Counted from the first letter of the stretch, positions 17,021 through 26,900 are shown. The stretch: DNA of 64,000 nucleotides from Taeniopygia guttata (GCF_048771995.1 NC_133043.1:6255001-6319000); one strand, 5' to 3'. Numbers and translations are program-made. Notes: generated by a model from the sequence alone, not told the origin.

Positions 17021-17069
17021 TGGCAGTGTGATCTGCGTGCCTGACCTACCCACCAACAGCCTGGGCAGT

Positions 17070-17222
17070 CACAGAAGAGCTCCTAGAACAGAACCAATCC
17101 ACCTGTACCACCTCTCCTTCTGTCGATTTTTAACTTCTTTTTCACAGAAAAGCTCTTAGAACAGTATTAATTGACTTGTACAAAGAACCACCTCTTTTTC
17201 TGTCGATTTTTAACTTCTTTTC
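17070..17222. repeat. Two-copy tandem duplication of ~80 bp
   Basis: Segments beginning near 17072 and 17152 repeat the same order of motifs: AGCTC-TAGAACAG, then CTTGTAC or CTGTACC, ACCACCTCT and TCTGTCGATTTTTAACTTC. The copies differ at several bases. It adjoins the solo LTR at 17268. Confidence 0.7.
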
Positions 17223-17267
17223 TGCCTCTGCCAAGGTCGGGGTTGAAGCGCTCAGGATGGTATTTGG

Positions 17268-17496
17268 TGTTCAGACTCAGATGTTTATTATTTCTTATCT
17301 ATTATTATATTATTTCTTATCTGTAAGACTATCTACAGTCTTACAAGTCCCGATTTCTACAGCATTCTACTGCCAAGCCAAAAAATGGCTAACCATCTTT
17401 CTTTACAAGGTCTTTTAAGGCTAAAATACCCAATTAAGAAATGACACCTAAGTAATTTTTACTTTTAACCCAATAACCAACCACCTGTCCCCCGCA
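17268..17496 (-). mobile_element. Short solo LTR with perfect 6-bp target duplication
   Basis: The element starts TGTTCAG and ends CCCGCA on the + strand and is flanked on both sides by ATTTGG (17262-17267 and 17497-17502). On the minus strand an AATAAA lies close to its end, giving its orientation as minus. At 229 bp it is a compact solo LTR. The perfect duplication suggests a fairly recent insertion or little decay. Confidence 0.75.
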
Positions 17497-17934
17497 ATTT
17501 GGATTTTTCTGTCCAAGTACAAAATACCACAAAGCACACACTAGAGATAGAGGATTTATTTGGGTTCCAAGTGATTTGTTTCCAAATGAACCAGAATAAA
17601 GGTATAAGAAATGTAAGAAATACTAGGAAAAACTCAATTGAAAGAACTAGATAGCCCACAGTGTGTAAGACTGTAAAGATAAAATGCTATCATGTCCATT
17701 AATATAATGAAAAATTGTAAAGAAAAACTGACAGAGTTATCTGTTAAAATGCAGATTTACATTGAGTGCATTACCCAAAACACCCAAATCTTCAGAATCA
17801 CAGAAATCTGAGTCAGAAATACCAGAGAAATGCACTGTGAAAATACCAGAAACAGCAGAGTTATGCACTGCCACCTTCAGAGCACTGCTGGGAACACCAG
17901 AGGAACAAGGACATTTAAAAATTGTTTTAGAGGG

Positions 17935-18175
17935 TGATGCCTTGTTCAGGCTGGCCTAGAGCAGAGGCTGGACAGAGCTAAAGAATAAAGCAGAGATTTA
18001 TTCAAAGGATCTCCTCATGGATCCACCTTGGGCAGCACAAGAACCCAGCCAGGGCTGCACCCAAAATGAAACTTTGATAAGTTCTGCTCCATTAGCATAT
18101 TGGAGTTAATTGTGCAATTGCAGCTTTAAGTTATGAAGCCCCATGGTGTGACATTAAGCATTTATATGATATATT
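17935..18175 (-). mobile_element. LTR fossil fragment upstream of BLOC1S3
   Basis: Read on the minus strand, this stretch carries the 3' end of an avian LTR: an AATAAATCTCTGCTTTATTC block followed by a terminus ending in GGCATCA. It lies just upstream of the BLOC1S3 promoter. No second boundary or target duplication was found, so the far end is uncertain. Confidence 0.5.
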
Positions 18176-18234
18176 AAATCTGGTTTTCTCTCTTTATTCC
18201 GCCTTGTTCGCGCGCCTGGGCCTGCTGCAGCCGC

Positions 18235-18275
18235 CACTTCCGGGTGCGTCACGTGGGCCGCGCGTCATGTGACCT
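18235..18275 (+). promoter_or_regulatory. BLOC1S3 core promoter with ETS site, CACGTG E-box and M-box-like site
   Basis: Three close sites lie in a CpG-rich block: ACTTCCGGG (18236-18244, ETS type), GTCACGTG (18248-18255, a CLEAR-type E-box) and GTCATGTGAC (18264-18273, containing the MITF M-box core TCATGTGA). The family of TFEB/TFE3/MITF factors is known to bind such E-boxes at lysosome and melanosome genes. BLOC1S3 encodes a subunit needed for such organelles, so the fit is good. Use of these sites is inferred. Confidence 0.6.
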
Positions 18276-18311
18276 GCGGCGCTGCGGGCCGGAGGTGGGA
18301 GAGACCCGGGG

Positions 18312-18482
18312 GGACCCGGTGGGGATTTGGGGTTGTTGAGGGGATTTGGGGTTACTGAGGGGATGTGGGGTCACTGAGGGGGTGTGGGATCATTGAGGAG
18401 ATTTGGGGTCACTGCGGGGATGTGGGGTCACTGCGGGGCTGTGGGATCATTGAGGGGGATGTGGGGTCACTGCGGGGCTCTG
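18312..18482 (+). repeat. G-rich ~20-bp minisatellite in BLOC1S3 5' region
   Basis: About eight units of the type GGGATGTGGGGTCACTGCGG, with variants GGATTTGGGGTTACTGAGG and GTGTGGGATCATTGAGG. It lies between the promoter and the start codon, most likely in a 5' UTR intron, since the donor-like GGAG/GTGGGAG near 18293 and the acceptor CCCCCCCAG/GCC near 18604 bracket it. Confidence 0.85.
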
Positions 18483-18607
18483 GAGTGCCCGGGATCGCTT
18501 CGAGGGTCAGAGCGCAGGGGGCTGGGCAGCGGCTCCGCAGGGACGAGGCCGGGTCCCGCCGGGTCCCCCCGGTGCCGCCCCTGATGCCGCCCGTGCCCCC
18601 CCAGGCC

Positions 18608-19099
18608 ATGGCCGCCCCCCGCCCTCCCCGGGTGGTGCCGGGCGAAGCCTCCGAGAGCGACTCGGAGCCGGAGCTGCTGGTGGAGACGGGCGGGGAGGCC
18701 CCCGCAGCCGGGCTGAAGGTGCCGGGCGAAGCCTCCGAGACGGAAGAGGAGGAGGAGGAGGAGGAGGAGGAGGAGGAGCAGCAGAGGCCGAAGACGCCGC
18801 CGGTGCTGGCGGAGGAGCCGGCGGCCGTGTGGGCGGGCGGCCCCTCGCTGCTGCAGCAGCGGCTGCGGGAGGGCTCGGGCCGGCTGCGGGCCGCGGTGGG
18901 CAGCGCCCTCCGGCACAGCTACGGCAGCGCCGCCCGCAGCCTGGGCGGGCTGGAGGCAGCGCTGGGCCGGGCGCAGGTGACCGCGGCCGCGGCCGCGCAC
19001 TGCCTGCGCCTGGCCCGCCGTGACCTGCAGGCTGTGGCTGACACCATCGACATCGTCACGGCGTGTCACCTCCTGCCCGACATCCGCGGGCAGCTCTGA
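18608..19099 (+). CDS. BLOC1S3: BLOC-1 subunit 3 (biogenesis of lysosome-related organelles)
   Basis: This single coding exon gives 163 residues. BLOC1S3 is a small helical subunit of the cytosolic BLOC-1 complex, which sorts cargo to melanosomes, platelet dense granules and other lysosome-related organelles; human mutations cause Hermansky-Pudlak syndrome 8. The protein has the two family repeats VVPGEASESDSEPE near the start and LKVPGEASETEEE, a run of acidic residues encoded by a GAG microsatellite (about residues 44-55), then SLLQQRLREGSGRLRAAV and the conserved end LRLARRDL..DIV..CHLLPDIRG. Human BLOC1S3 is about 200 residues, so this one is shorter, mainly in the linker. The start is the ATG in GCCATGG just after a likely splice acceptor. 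The longer upstream open frame reads through a minisatellite and was not used. The gene converges on CCDC61. Confidence 0.95.
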   Translation: MAAPRPPRVVPGEASESDSEPELLVETGGEAPAAGLKVPGEASETEEEEEEEEEEEEQQRPKTPPVLAEEPAAVWAGGPSLLQQRLREGSGRLRAAVGSALRHSYGSAARSLGGLEAALGRAQVTAAAAAHCLRLARRDLQAVADTIDIVTACHLLPDIRGQL

Positions 19100-19467
19100 C
19101 CGGCACCGCCAGTGGCACCGCGTTGGGATCCCCGCTGCGGATGGCACCAGCACTGCTGTCCTCGGCATCGCCACTGTTGTCATGGCAGGGTCGTCAGTGC
19201 AGCATCCTGCTTAGGGTTGAGTTGTGGTGACATCGAGTTATGTTTGCAGCACCCCGCACTGACCCTGAAGACCTCCTCACCACGGTGGCATCATCACCAG
19301 TGTAGCCACAGTGACACCAAACAGTGGCCTCGGCACAGAGACCGCCAGCCTGGTGCCCCAGGACCTGCGTGCTCCCCTGGCCAGCTGCCACCATCCCTGA
19401 ACTGCAGCCTGGTGCTGGCTCATCACCATTGTCCCCAGATGCCACTGTTTTATGTGAGATGGAACTG

Positions 19468-19473
19468 AATAAA
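19468..19473 (+). terminator. BLOC1S3 polyadenylation signal
   Basis: AATAAA lies about 370 bases after the BLOC1S3 stop. The signal of the convergent gene CCDC61 lies at 19770-19775 on the other strand, so the two transcripts end about 300 bases apart without needing to overlap. Confidence 0.7.
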
Positions 19474-19769
19474 GCTGTGGTGGTGTCAGAGCCATAGTGG
19501 GGAGCTTGGCCAGCACTGTGAGGACAGAAGTGTTACAGGAGCTGGGACAGAGTAGGGTGACATGCGTGCTGCTGTCATATTTGATTTCACTGGTAGCCCA
19601 GGGGATGAAATTGGTGGCCTGGGCTGTATTCCCCATGTCCCCAAGCACTGGAATTGTCACCCTCTTGCGATGTCCCTGGTGCCCCCAGCCCCAACACTGT
19701 GTCCCTCCTGGGGGACACTGCCCTCGCCCCATCCCAAGAAGGACACTTAGCTCTGGGGCCAAAGAAGGG

Positions 19770-19775
19770 TTTATT
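19770..19775 (-). terminator. CCDC61 polyadenylation signal
   Basis: On the minus strand AATAAA lies about 65 bases after the CCDC61 stop codon, giving a very short 3' UTR. Confidence 0.7.
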
Positions 19776-19839
19776 TGGGGGAACATTTGTACCAAAACTC
19801 CAGAGGACACAGGGAGAGGGTGTGTGTCCCTGGAGGGGG

Positions 19840-22125
19840 TCACATGCAGGTGTTCAGGCTGTCCATGTACTCCTGCAGAGCCTGCAGCCGGGCATCGATC
19901 TCAGCCAGTTCAGCTGAGGGCTCTTTGGAGCGGTTCTCTGGGGAGGTCAGTGCAGGAAAAAAGGGTTAACAAAGGTCTGGATTGGGGTATCCCTCAAATA
20001 TCAAGGGGCTCAGGTGGGGCCTCACCTTTACCAGGGCGCTTGCCAGCAGTCCTGCACACCGGCAGCTTGTGGCTGGCAGCTGGGCGAGGCACCTGGGGGA
20101 GGTTGGGGTCACCAGTGACCTCCTGGTCCCCTTGCTTTGGGATGAAGAGGGGTGGGGGAGCCCCAAAGGGGCAGCCACTCACCACAGAGGGGCCATTGCA
20201 GAGCGAGGTGCTCAGGGGTCTCCGTGTTCGGGTCACTCTCCTGTCCCTGCCCAAGGGGGGTGGTTAAAGGGTGCTGGAAGGGACTCCAAGCATCCTGCCC
20301 AACCCCAGCGTTACCTGCAGGACACAGGCTCGGGGTGCTCATGGCCTTTGCTGCCAGGGCTCCCTCCCAGGCGCCAGCTCCGGGAGCTGTCAGCTGCAGG
20401 GAGAAATGGGGGTGGGGGAAGCTGAGGAAGGAGCCCCAGCACGCAGTGGGTGCACCCCCAGCCCTCCTCCTGCTCCCCACTCACCAGACGAGCTGCGCCG
20501 GTGGCTCCTCGCCGGGCTGCTGCTGCCAGAAGCCACTCCACGCCGCTGGCTGCACCCGAGGGAGATGGTGGTCAGGGGGAAGATGGGGCTCAAGGGAGGA
20601 GGAGACCCCCGAGTACCAGGGAGGGATGGTGACGGGCTCTCAGCACTGCTTACTTTCTGAGCTCAGCTTCCTTCTGCTGGCGCTGCCGGGCCCTGACAAA
20701 GGCAGTGGGGTCGAAGCGTGGTGGGCGGGAGCCTGGCAGGAGAGGCAGAGGAGGGGGTCAGGGTGAGGAGGGAGTGAGCCATGTCCTGTCTCCACTCCTG
20801 GGTGTGTGTTCCCAAGTGTCCCACACCTGCAGGTGACAGGGACTTTGGCGAGGGGTTGCCCCGGCTGCTCCTGTGGCTCTCCAGGGATGCTGAGCGTCGT
20901 TGCCGGGCATGTGGGGCCGGGCTGGCAGATTTCTGGCGGCTGCCAAGAGGACCAGTACCATCAGGGGGGACAGGGGGACACCCCACGGTGGTGAGGGTCC
21001 TCCTGCAGGGTTCACCCCAGCCTCACCCTCTCCTGCAGGAGGCCAGTTCAGCTGTCAGGTTCTTCACCCGCAGCTGCAGCTTCTGCTCTGATGCCTTTGC
21101 CTGGGCCAGCTTCGAGGGGGGAAAAAAGGCTCAGTGTGCATCTGGCAGCCCTGTCCCTCCCCAGAGCAGCTCCCACCCCTCCCAGCCCACCTCTGCAGCC
21201 AGCTGCCGGTACTCGCGCTGGTGCCGCCGCTCTGCTGCCCGCTTCTCCTCCAGCGCCTTCCACAGCCTGGGGAGAATGGCAGGGGGTGGTCTGGGGGTTC
21301 TTCCTCACTCTGAGAGACAGGAACCCCCAAACCCATCCTGGTGTCACCGGCCCCACTCACGCGTCCCGCAGGTGCTGGGTCTCCTCCAGGCGCCGGGCCC
21401 GGAGCTGGCCCAGCTGCTCCTGCAGCTCCCGCACCAGCGCCACGAGGTCCGGCCGCCCCACGTAGGGCAGCGGCAGAGGGTAATGGATCCTGGAGGAGAG
21501 CACAGCAGGGCGTGAGGCTGCAGTCACTCCCCCGTGAGCCCTGCCTGGTGTCCCTTGTCACCTATCGAACTCCACAGAGTAGACCAGGATGAGGTAGCGC
21601 TTGGTGCTGAGGGGGGAAGAGGTGGAAGGGGGAGGCCGGGTGATTGCTCCCACTTTCCGGCTGTGCAGGGTCTCCAGGTCGGTGAAGGTGAGGAGCTCCA
21701 GGCTGACAGAGTCGCTGCTCTGCAGAAAGTTTGAAAAGCTGGAGGGTTCGGTCCAACACACACCCCAGCTCAGGTACCCCCAAAACACCGTGTGGGAGAG
21801 CAGCACAGCCACACCTGTGTCAGTGCCGACTCCAGCATGTTGCAGAAAATGCCAAACTGCTTGAAATTCCCCGTTTTGCGGGTCAGGTCCTCGATAACTG
21901 CGAGGAGCGGGGGGATGTTTCGGTCAGTGGCAGCCGTGGGAGATCCCCTCAGCCCCCAGGATCCCTCCTGCACTCACAGGCGGCATCGAACTCTCCCCTC
22001 CACAGGTCGCTGGTGCCGTGAGCCTCCACCTCCACCCGCAGCGTGCTGCGGCTCAGGGTCACCCGCACCGTGTGCGCCCCGGGCCGGAAAGCACACTCGG
22101 CCTGCAGGTAGCGCGGCTCGGCCAT
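19840..22125 (-). CDS. CCDC61: Coiled-coil domain-containing protein 61 (VFL3 homologue)
   Basis: CCDC61 is the vertebrate homologue of VFL3, a centrosome and basal-body protein with an XRCC4-like head and a coiled coil. Coding exons in order are 22125-21978, 21897-21815, 21719-21562, 21489-21361, 21266-21191, 21109-21027, 20939-20827, 20732-20654, 20549-20485, 20393-20315, 20246-20183, 20092-20026 and 19937-19840. All phases match, giving 1242 nt and 413 residues. Clear family blocks are FIEDLTRKTGNFKQFGIFCN, MLESALTQ, KRYLILVYSVEFDRIHYPLP, RFDPTAFVRAR and the C-terminal AEIDARLQALQEYMDSL. Human CCDC61 is near 512 residues; the coiled-coil and Ser/Arg-rich linker regions are shorter here. 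Start: the ATG of MAEPRYLQ, just inside an acceptor CCCGCAG, so a noncoding first exon is expected upstream, with the 22.1-22.6 kb minisatellite in the first intron. Confidence 0.94.
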
Positions 22126-22138
22126 GGCCACAGGGGCT

Positions 22139-22612
22139 CTGCGGGCAGGCAGGGGCACCCCAGAGACACGGAGGGTACCCCAGAGACACAGAGGGCACCC
22201 CAGGGACACAGAGGGCACCCTGGGCAGGCAGGGGCACCCCAGAGACACAGAGGGCACCCCCAGAGACACAGAGGGTACCCCAGAGACACAGAGGGCACCC
22301 CCAGAGACACAGAGGGCACCCCCCAGAGACACAGAGGGTACCCCAGAGACACAGAGGGCACCCCCAGAGACACAGAGGTCACCCCCCAGAGACACAGAGG
22401 GCACCCTGGGCAGGCAGGGGTACCCCAGAGACACAGAGGGCAGCCCCAGAGACACAGAGGGTACCCCCAGAGACACAGAGGGCACCCTGGGCAGACAGAG
22501 GCACCCCAGAGACACAGAGGGCACCCTGGGCAGGCAGGGGCACCCCAGAGACACAGACGGTACCCCAAGAGCAATGAAGGCACCCCCAGAGACACGGAGG
22601 GTACCCTCGGGA
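22139..22612. repeat. ~20-bp minisatellite (VNTR) in the CCDC61 5' intron
   Basis: More than fifteen units of the type CCCCAGAGACACAGAGGGCA. Some are separated by a second motif, CCTGGGCAGGCAGGGGCA, forming a higher-order pattern. It is open in several frames on both strands, which produces spurious long open frames. It lies directly upstream of the CCDC61 start codon exon. Confidence 0.92.
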
Positions 22613-22639
22613 AAGGGAACCCCCGCTGGAGGGCTCGGA

Positions 22640-23170
22640 ACAGCGGAGCTGGGGTGGGCTCTGGGCTGGTGAGTGCAGAGCGGGAGCGAACGGGGAGCCC
22701 ACAACGCCACGAGCGGACCTTGGAGCTTTTGTTGACTTGGGCTCTGCTGGGGGCGGGCGCAGCGCGGAGGGGTGGAGAGGATACGGAGGAACAAGGGGAG
22801 AGCCGTGCTGCCTGCGGAGCAGGGCGAACCCCAGCGCTTGACGGGCCCGTTCAGGAGGTACCGAGGGAAGGGAACCGGGGGTGGCCGAGCCCGCGGTCCC
22901 GCTCAGCGCAGGGAGCAGCGCGGCCGCACCGGGGGAACCTCACCGCCCGCCGCGCTCCGCCGCGCCTCGGCCGCGCCCCGCCTCATCGCCTGCCCCGCCC
23001 CCTGCACCCGCCTCATTGGCTGAACGCACCGCTCTCCCTCGCTCATTGGCTGCCGGAGCTGCCCGTCATCGCAATGCCGTTAGCCGCTCTGCGCTGCCCG
23101 CCAGCCTCCCGCTGCTATTGGTTGTCCGGCGAAGCCCGCCTCCTGTTCTCGCTGCGCCATTGGTTAATGG
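22640..23170 (-). promoter_or_regulatory. CCDC61 CpG-rich promoter with four CCAAT boxes
   Basis: This stretch is rich in CpG and holds ATTGG (CCAAT on the minus strand, the gene's own strand) at 23015-23019, 23045-23049, 23117-23121 and 23159-23163. Several sit in the NF-Y-preferred context ATTGGCTG or ATTGGTT. A GC box CCCCGCCCC lies at about 22993-23001. It probably contains the CCDC61 transcription start; the exact start cannot be fixed from sequence. Confidence 0.6.
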
Positions 23171-23950
23171 AGCTGTCGCTCATTTTGGGGGCAGAGGTGG
23201 AGCCACGCCCTCGCCGTATTTTTCCCATTCATCAATGAGTGGAATCCTTCCCATTGTTTCTTTTACCTCTCAGCGCCAGTTTTACCCACCAGCAGACCCA
23301 CAGCTTGTTTGTAAAGACAAACCCCTCATTCCTCTCGTCCCCAAGCCCCTCTGTGACCCCCACGCTGGTCTCTGCTGTGCCCTCGGGAGCTTTCCGTGGG
23401 GAGGGACAGCAGAAGATCCCAGGGACCTGTACTGAACACAGTTCCCAGTGCCGGGCAGACAGGGCCTTCTTGATTCCCATGGCAACACTGGAACAGTTGC
23501 TAGCTCTAGTAAAGTACTGATATTGAAATATTAATTAGCTAATTGCTCTGTTTGTTTTCTCTAAACCACCTGGAGATCACCTACCCCCCACCCACGCTGC
23601 CATTTTACGACTGAGATGCAAATAGGGAAACCCATGGAGCCATGGGAGCGTGTTTTGGGGGATAAGGACACCCCTAAATGAAGAATTAAACACAGTTGAG
23701 GGGGCAGGACAGGTACGTAGGCTGGCTGAAGAAGAGGCAAACACATCCCCCGATGGATGTTTGACCTGTCACCATCACCTACGGAAGACTAGACTAGAGT
23801 GGGCTGTGGGAAGCCGGAATAAAGAAGATTTATCACAGGAAACTAGAGGGGACGGCTGCTGCTGGGGATTTCAGTAACAGGCTCTGTGTAAAACCCCCAG
23901 CCCAGCTGATCTTTTTAACCAAGAGCTGACCATTACCAAAGGCATAAGCC
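23171..23950. other. Intergenic gap between CCDC61 promoter and the ARH1-like gene
   Basis: I see no coding exon. The A-rich stretches near 23520-23560 and a possible old interspersed fragment near 23640-23880 were not assigned to a family. Confidence 0.4.
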
Positions 23951-23953
23951 CTG

Positions 23954-23959
23954 TTTATT
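23954..23959 (-). terminator. Polyadenylation signal of the ARH1-like gene
   Basis: On the minus strand AATAAA starts 18 bases after the stop codon. The 3' UTR would be only about 40 bases. It also supports the chosen stop rather than splicing at the GTGAGT that overlaps it. Confidence 0.6.
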
Positions 23960-23976
23960 GCAGGACCGAGGGGCAC

Positions 23977-26900
23977 TCACCGTGCCCCCCAGGCCAGGGC
24001 ATGGAGCCTGCGGGCAGCATCGCGGAGCCGCCCGCGGTACTCGAGGCGGCGGTGCAGCCCCGGGGGCACGGCGGCCATGTCCCCTCGCAGCCCCCAGCAG
24101 CCGGCAGCGATGGTGCCCGTGGAATCGCTGTCCCCGCCGTGCAGCACCGCCCTGGCACACAGCTCGTCCCAGCTCCCGCCGGCCGCCAGCAGCGCCTCCA
24201 GGGCCACCATGGGGGCGTCGTGGCCGCTGCGCCCCGGCCACCCGTCCAGTGCCCAGCACAGGTACTCGGTGTCCCGCTCCGCTGGGGACGCAAGGGACGG
24301 CACCCGCGGTGGGCCGCCGCCTTCCAGGAGCCCACGCGAGTCCAGGTACCTGCGGAGACATGGGGTCACTGTCACTGGGGACACCAGGTACCTCTGGAGA
24401 CATGGGGACACTGAGGTCACTGGGGACACCTGCGGAGACATGGGGACACTGAGGTCACTGGGGACACTGAGGTCACTGGGGACACCAGGTACCTCTGGAG
24501 ACACGGGGACACTGAGGTCACTGGGGACACCTGCGGAGACATGGGGACACTGAGGTCACTGGGGACACTGAGGTCACTGGGGACACCAGGTACCTCTGGA
24601 GACACGGGGACACTGAGGTTACTGGGGACACCAGGTACCTCTGGAGACATGGGGACACTGAGGTCACTGGGGACACTGAGGTCACTGGGGACACCTGCGG
24701 AGACATGGGGACACTGAGGTCACTGGGGACACCGGTGTCACCAGACAATGGGGTTAGCAGTGAACTGGGGGTCGCTGGGCTGCAGCTCTCCAGCAGCCTC
24801 TGTGACCCCAGAGAGCTGTGGGGACACTGGGGGACAGTCAGAAAAACTGGGGGTAGCAAGGCGCTGGATGCCATGGGCATTCAGTAACGCCAAGAAAGCT
24901 CAATGCCCCAGGGACACAGAGGTCACTGTCCCTGAGGATGGTATCTCTGGCAGGGACATGAGGGACACGATGGGCGCTGCCAGCCCTGTGGACAGATTGG
25001 GCATCAGGGTCAGCAGTGGCACCAGTGACACCACTGCAGTGCCCTGCCAGGGCCGTCAGACAGCCTGGCTGGCACCAGTGGCACTAATGGACCTTTGAGC
25101 CCTTTGCAGGATCCTCCCAGCCCCTCCTTGTGCTCCCGGAGTCCCCCCAGAACCCTCACAGTGCCCCCTCACCGGTGCCACGCCTCCCCAAAGAATGGCC
25201 AGGCAGCAGCATTGTCCTCCACGGCCACCCCGGTGCCCTCCACGTAGTCCCATGCCAGGGGCAGGACCCGCAGCAGCTCAGCCCCCCAGCGCTCTGGGGG
25301 TTCGCCCCGAGCCCCCAGTGCCCCAAAGAGGGCCACCGCCAGTGCTCCAAGATACCCTGTGGGGACAGGGGCTTTAGGGGCATTCTGCTGTCCCCTCCAG
25401 CCCTCCCCTGCCCATCTGGCACTCACCAGTGGGGTGGTGGTGGGTCATGCGCCCGCTCTCAATGCTCACCCGGATCAGAGTTGGCAGCTCTGAAGCGTGT
25501 GGGTACCTGCACTGGCATCAGACCAGTCCCCAGTCCCCTGCTCCTGTATTTCCAGTCTTGTCCCCATTCCCATACCACCACCTTTGTCCCTGCTCTCTTT
25601 GTCCCTGCTGTGCCCATTCTCCCAGCCCCATCACTTCCACATCCCACTCTTAGCTGCTCTGTGACCTGTGTCCCTCTTTGTCCTTCTTCCCTATTGCTGT
25701 CCCCATGTTCTCTGTCCAGCACCACATGTCCCCAAGTCCTGGGGACCTGTGTCCCTCTTCCCTATTGCTGTCCCCATGTTCTCTGTCCAGCACCACATGT
25801 CCCCAAGTCCTGGGGACCTGTGTCCCTCTTCTCTATTCCCATCCCCATGTTCTCTGTCCCCAGCCTCCCAGCTCCAGCACCACATGTCCCCAAGCTCTGG
25901 ATGTTGTCCCCTCCAGCTCTACCAATTCCATGTCCCCACTCCACTCTGTGTTTCCTCATTCCTCTCCCTCTGACATCCTCATGTCCCTCTTACCCTACTC
26001 CATCCCTTCATGTCCCTCTTACCCTACTCCATCCCTGCATGTCCTGCTTACCCTACTCCATCCCTTCATGTCCTCTCCCCTCCACCTCTGACATCCCCTT
26101 ATCCCCACCCTGTGTCCCTCCCCCTCATTCTAACACCCCCACATCGCTGTGCCCATTCCCCCAGCTCTGATACCCACACCCCTGTCCCCGAGTGTCCCCA
26201 GGTGTCCCTCGGTGTCCCCGTGCCCACCTGAGGCCGATGGCCAGGCTGCGCATGGCGGCGCCGCAGCCGGTGCCGCGGGGGTTGAAGGGGATGCGATACC
26301 CCTCGGGCTCCCCCGGCCGCAGCTGGGAGGTGCCTGGGGGGACACAGGGGCATGAGGCTCCCTGAGCCCCCTGCCTCTCCTCCCTGGATTCCCACACTCA
26401 CCTAGGATGCTGCTGGGTCCAGGCTTGCGTCCCTCCATGTCCCCCATGGCGGCCACATAGCGGCGAGCCAGCTCCTGCAGGAGGGCTTCTCCCTCCAGGC
26501 CTGTGCAGGGTGTGAAGAACACACCCAGGTTACCCAGGCTGGCAGGGAGAGGCCCCACGAACCCCCCCAAAACTGCAGGATAACTTTAGTGGATAATAAT
26601 TTGTCTATTCAGGCTAGGTCTCATAAGTTCTCACAGACAAGCATTATACCCTTGATAGCTCAGCTACCTCAGGTGGCATAAAAGTAGCAGGATGGCTCCT
26701 GTGACAGTGGTGGAAACAAAAAAGTCTTAATAAAAAAGCTCTTTACAGAGAAAACCGAGCCAGGGCAAGAGGTTCTTGCTGCTGCTAAAACACTTCACAA
26801 AAGCGATGACATCTTTTGTTCTCTTCTTTTCTAGTGAATTGCTTAGGCAGGACTTTTTGGCTCCTGTCCAATTAGCTATCCTTAAGTTTGAGGTGAAGTC

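Noticed and set aside
18365-18607. 81-codon N-terminal extension of BLOC1S3
   Set aside because: It translates the GGGATGTGGGGTCACTG repeat and a GC-rich spacer; the family N-terminus begins with the VVPGEA region, and a splice acceptor precedes the chosen ATG.
19497-20267. 256-codon plus-strand open frame
   Set aside because: Antisense shadow of the last CCDC61 exons and introns in GC-rich DNA.
21601-21660. Possible small intron inside CCDC61 exon 3 (GTGGGA...CCCTCAG)
   Set aside because: The frame stays open through it and the stretch has the same length, 17 residues, as the matching part of the remembered human protein, so it was kept as coding.
21949-22794. 281-codon minus-strand frame extending CCDC61 upstream
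   Set aside because: The upstream part is translated minisatellite. The true protein start MAEPRYLQ follows a good splice acceptor.
22018-23238. 406-codon plus-strand open frame rich in PQRHRG repeats
   Set aside because: It reads through the CCDC61 5' intron minisatellite, whose period keeps several frames open on both strands, and overlaps CCDC61 exon 1 on the other strand.
25130-26170. 346-codon plus-strand open frame with [10 protein letters not shown] repeats
   Set aside because: Translation of the CT-rich intron minisatellites and antisense of ARH1-like exons 5-6.
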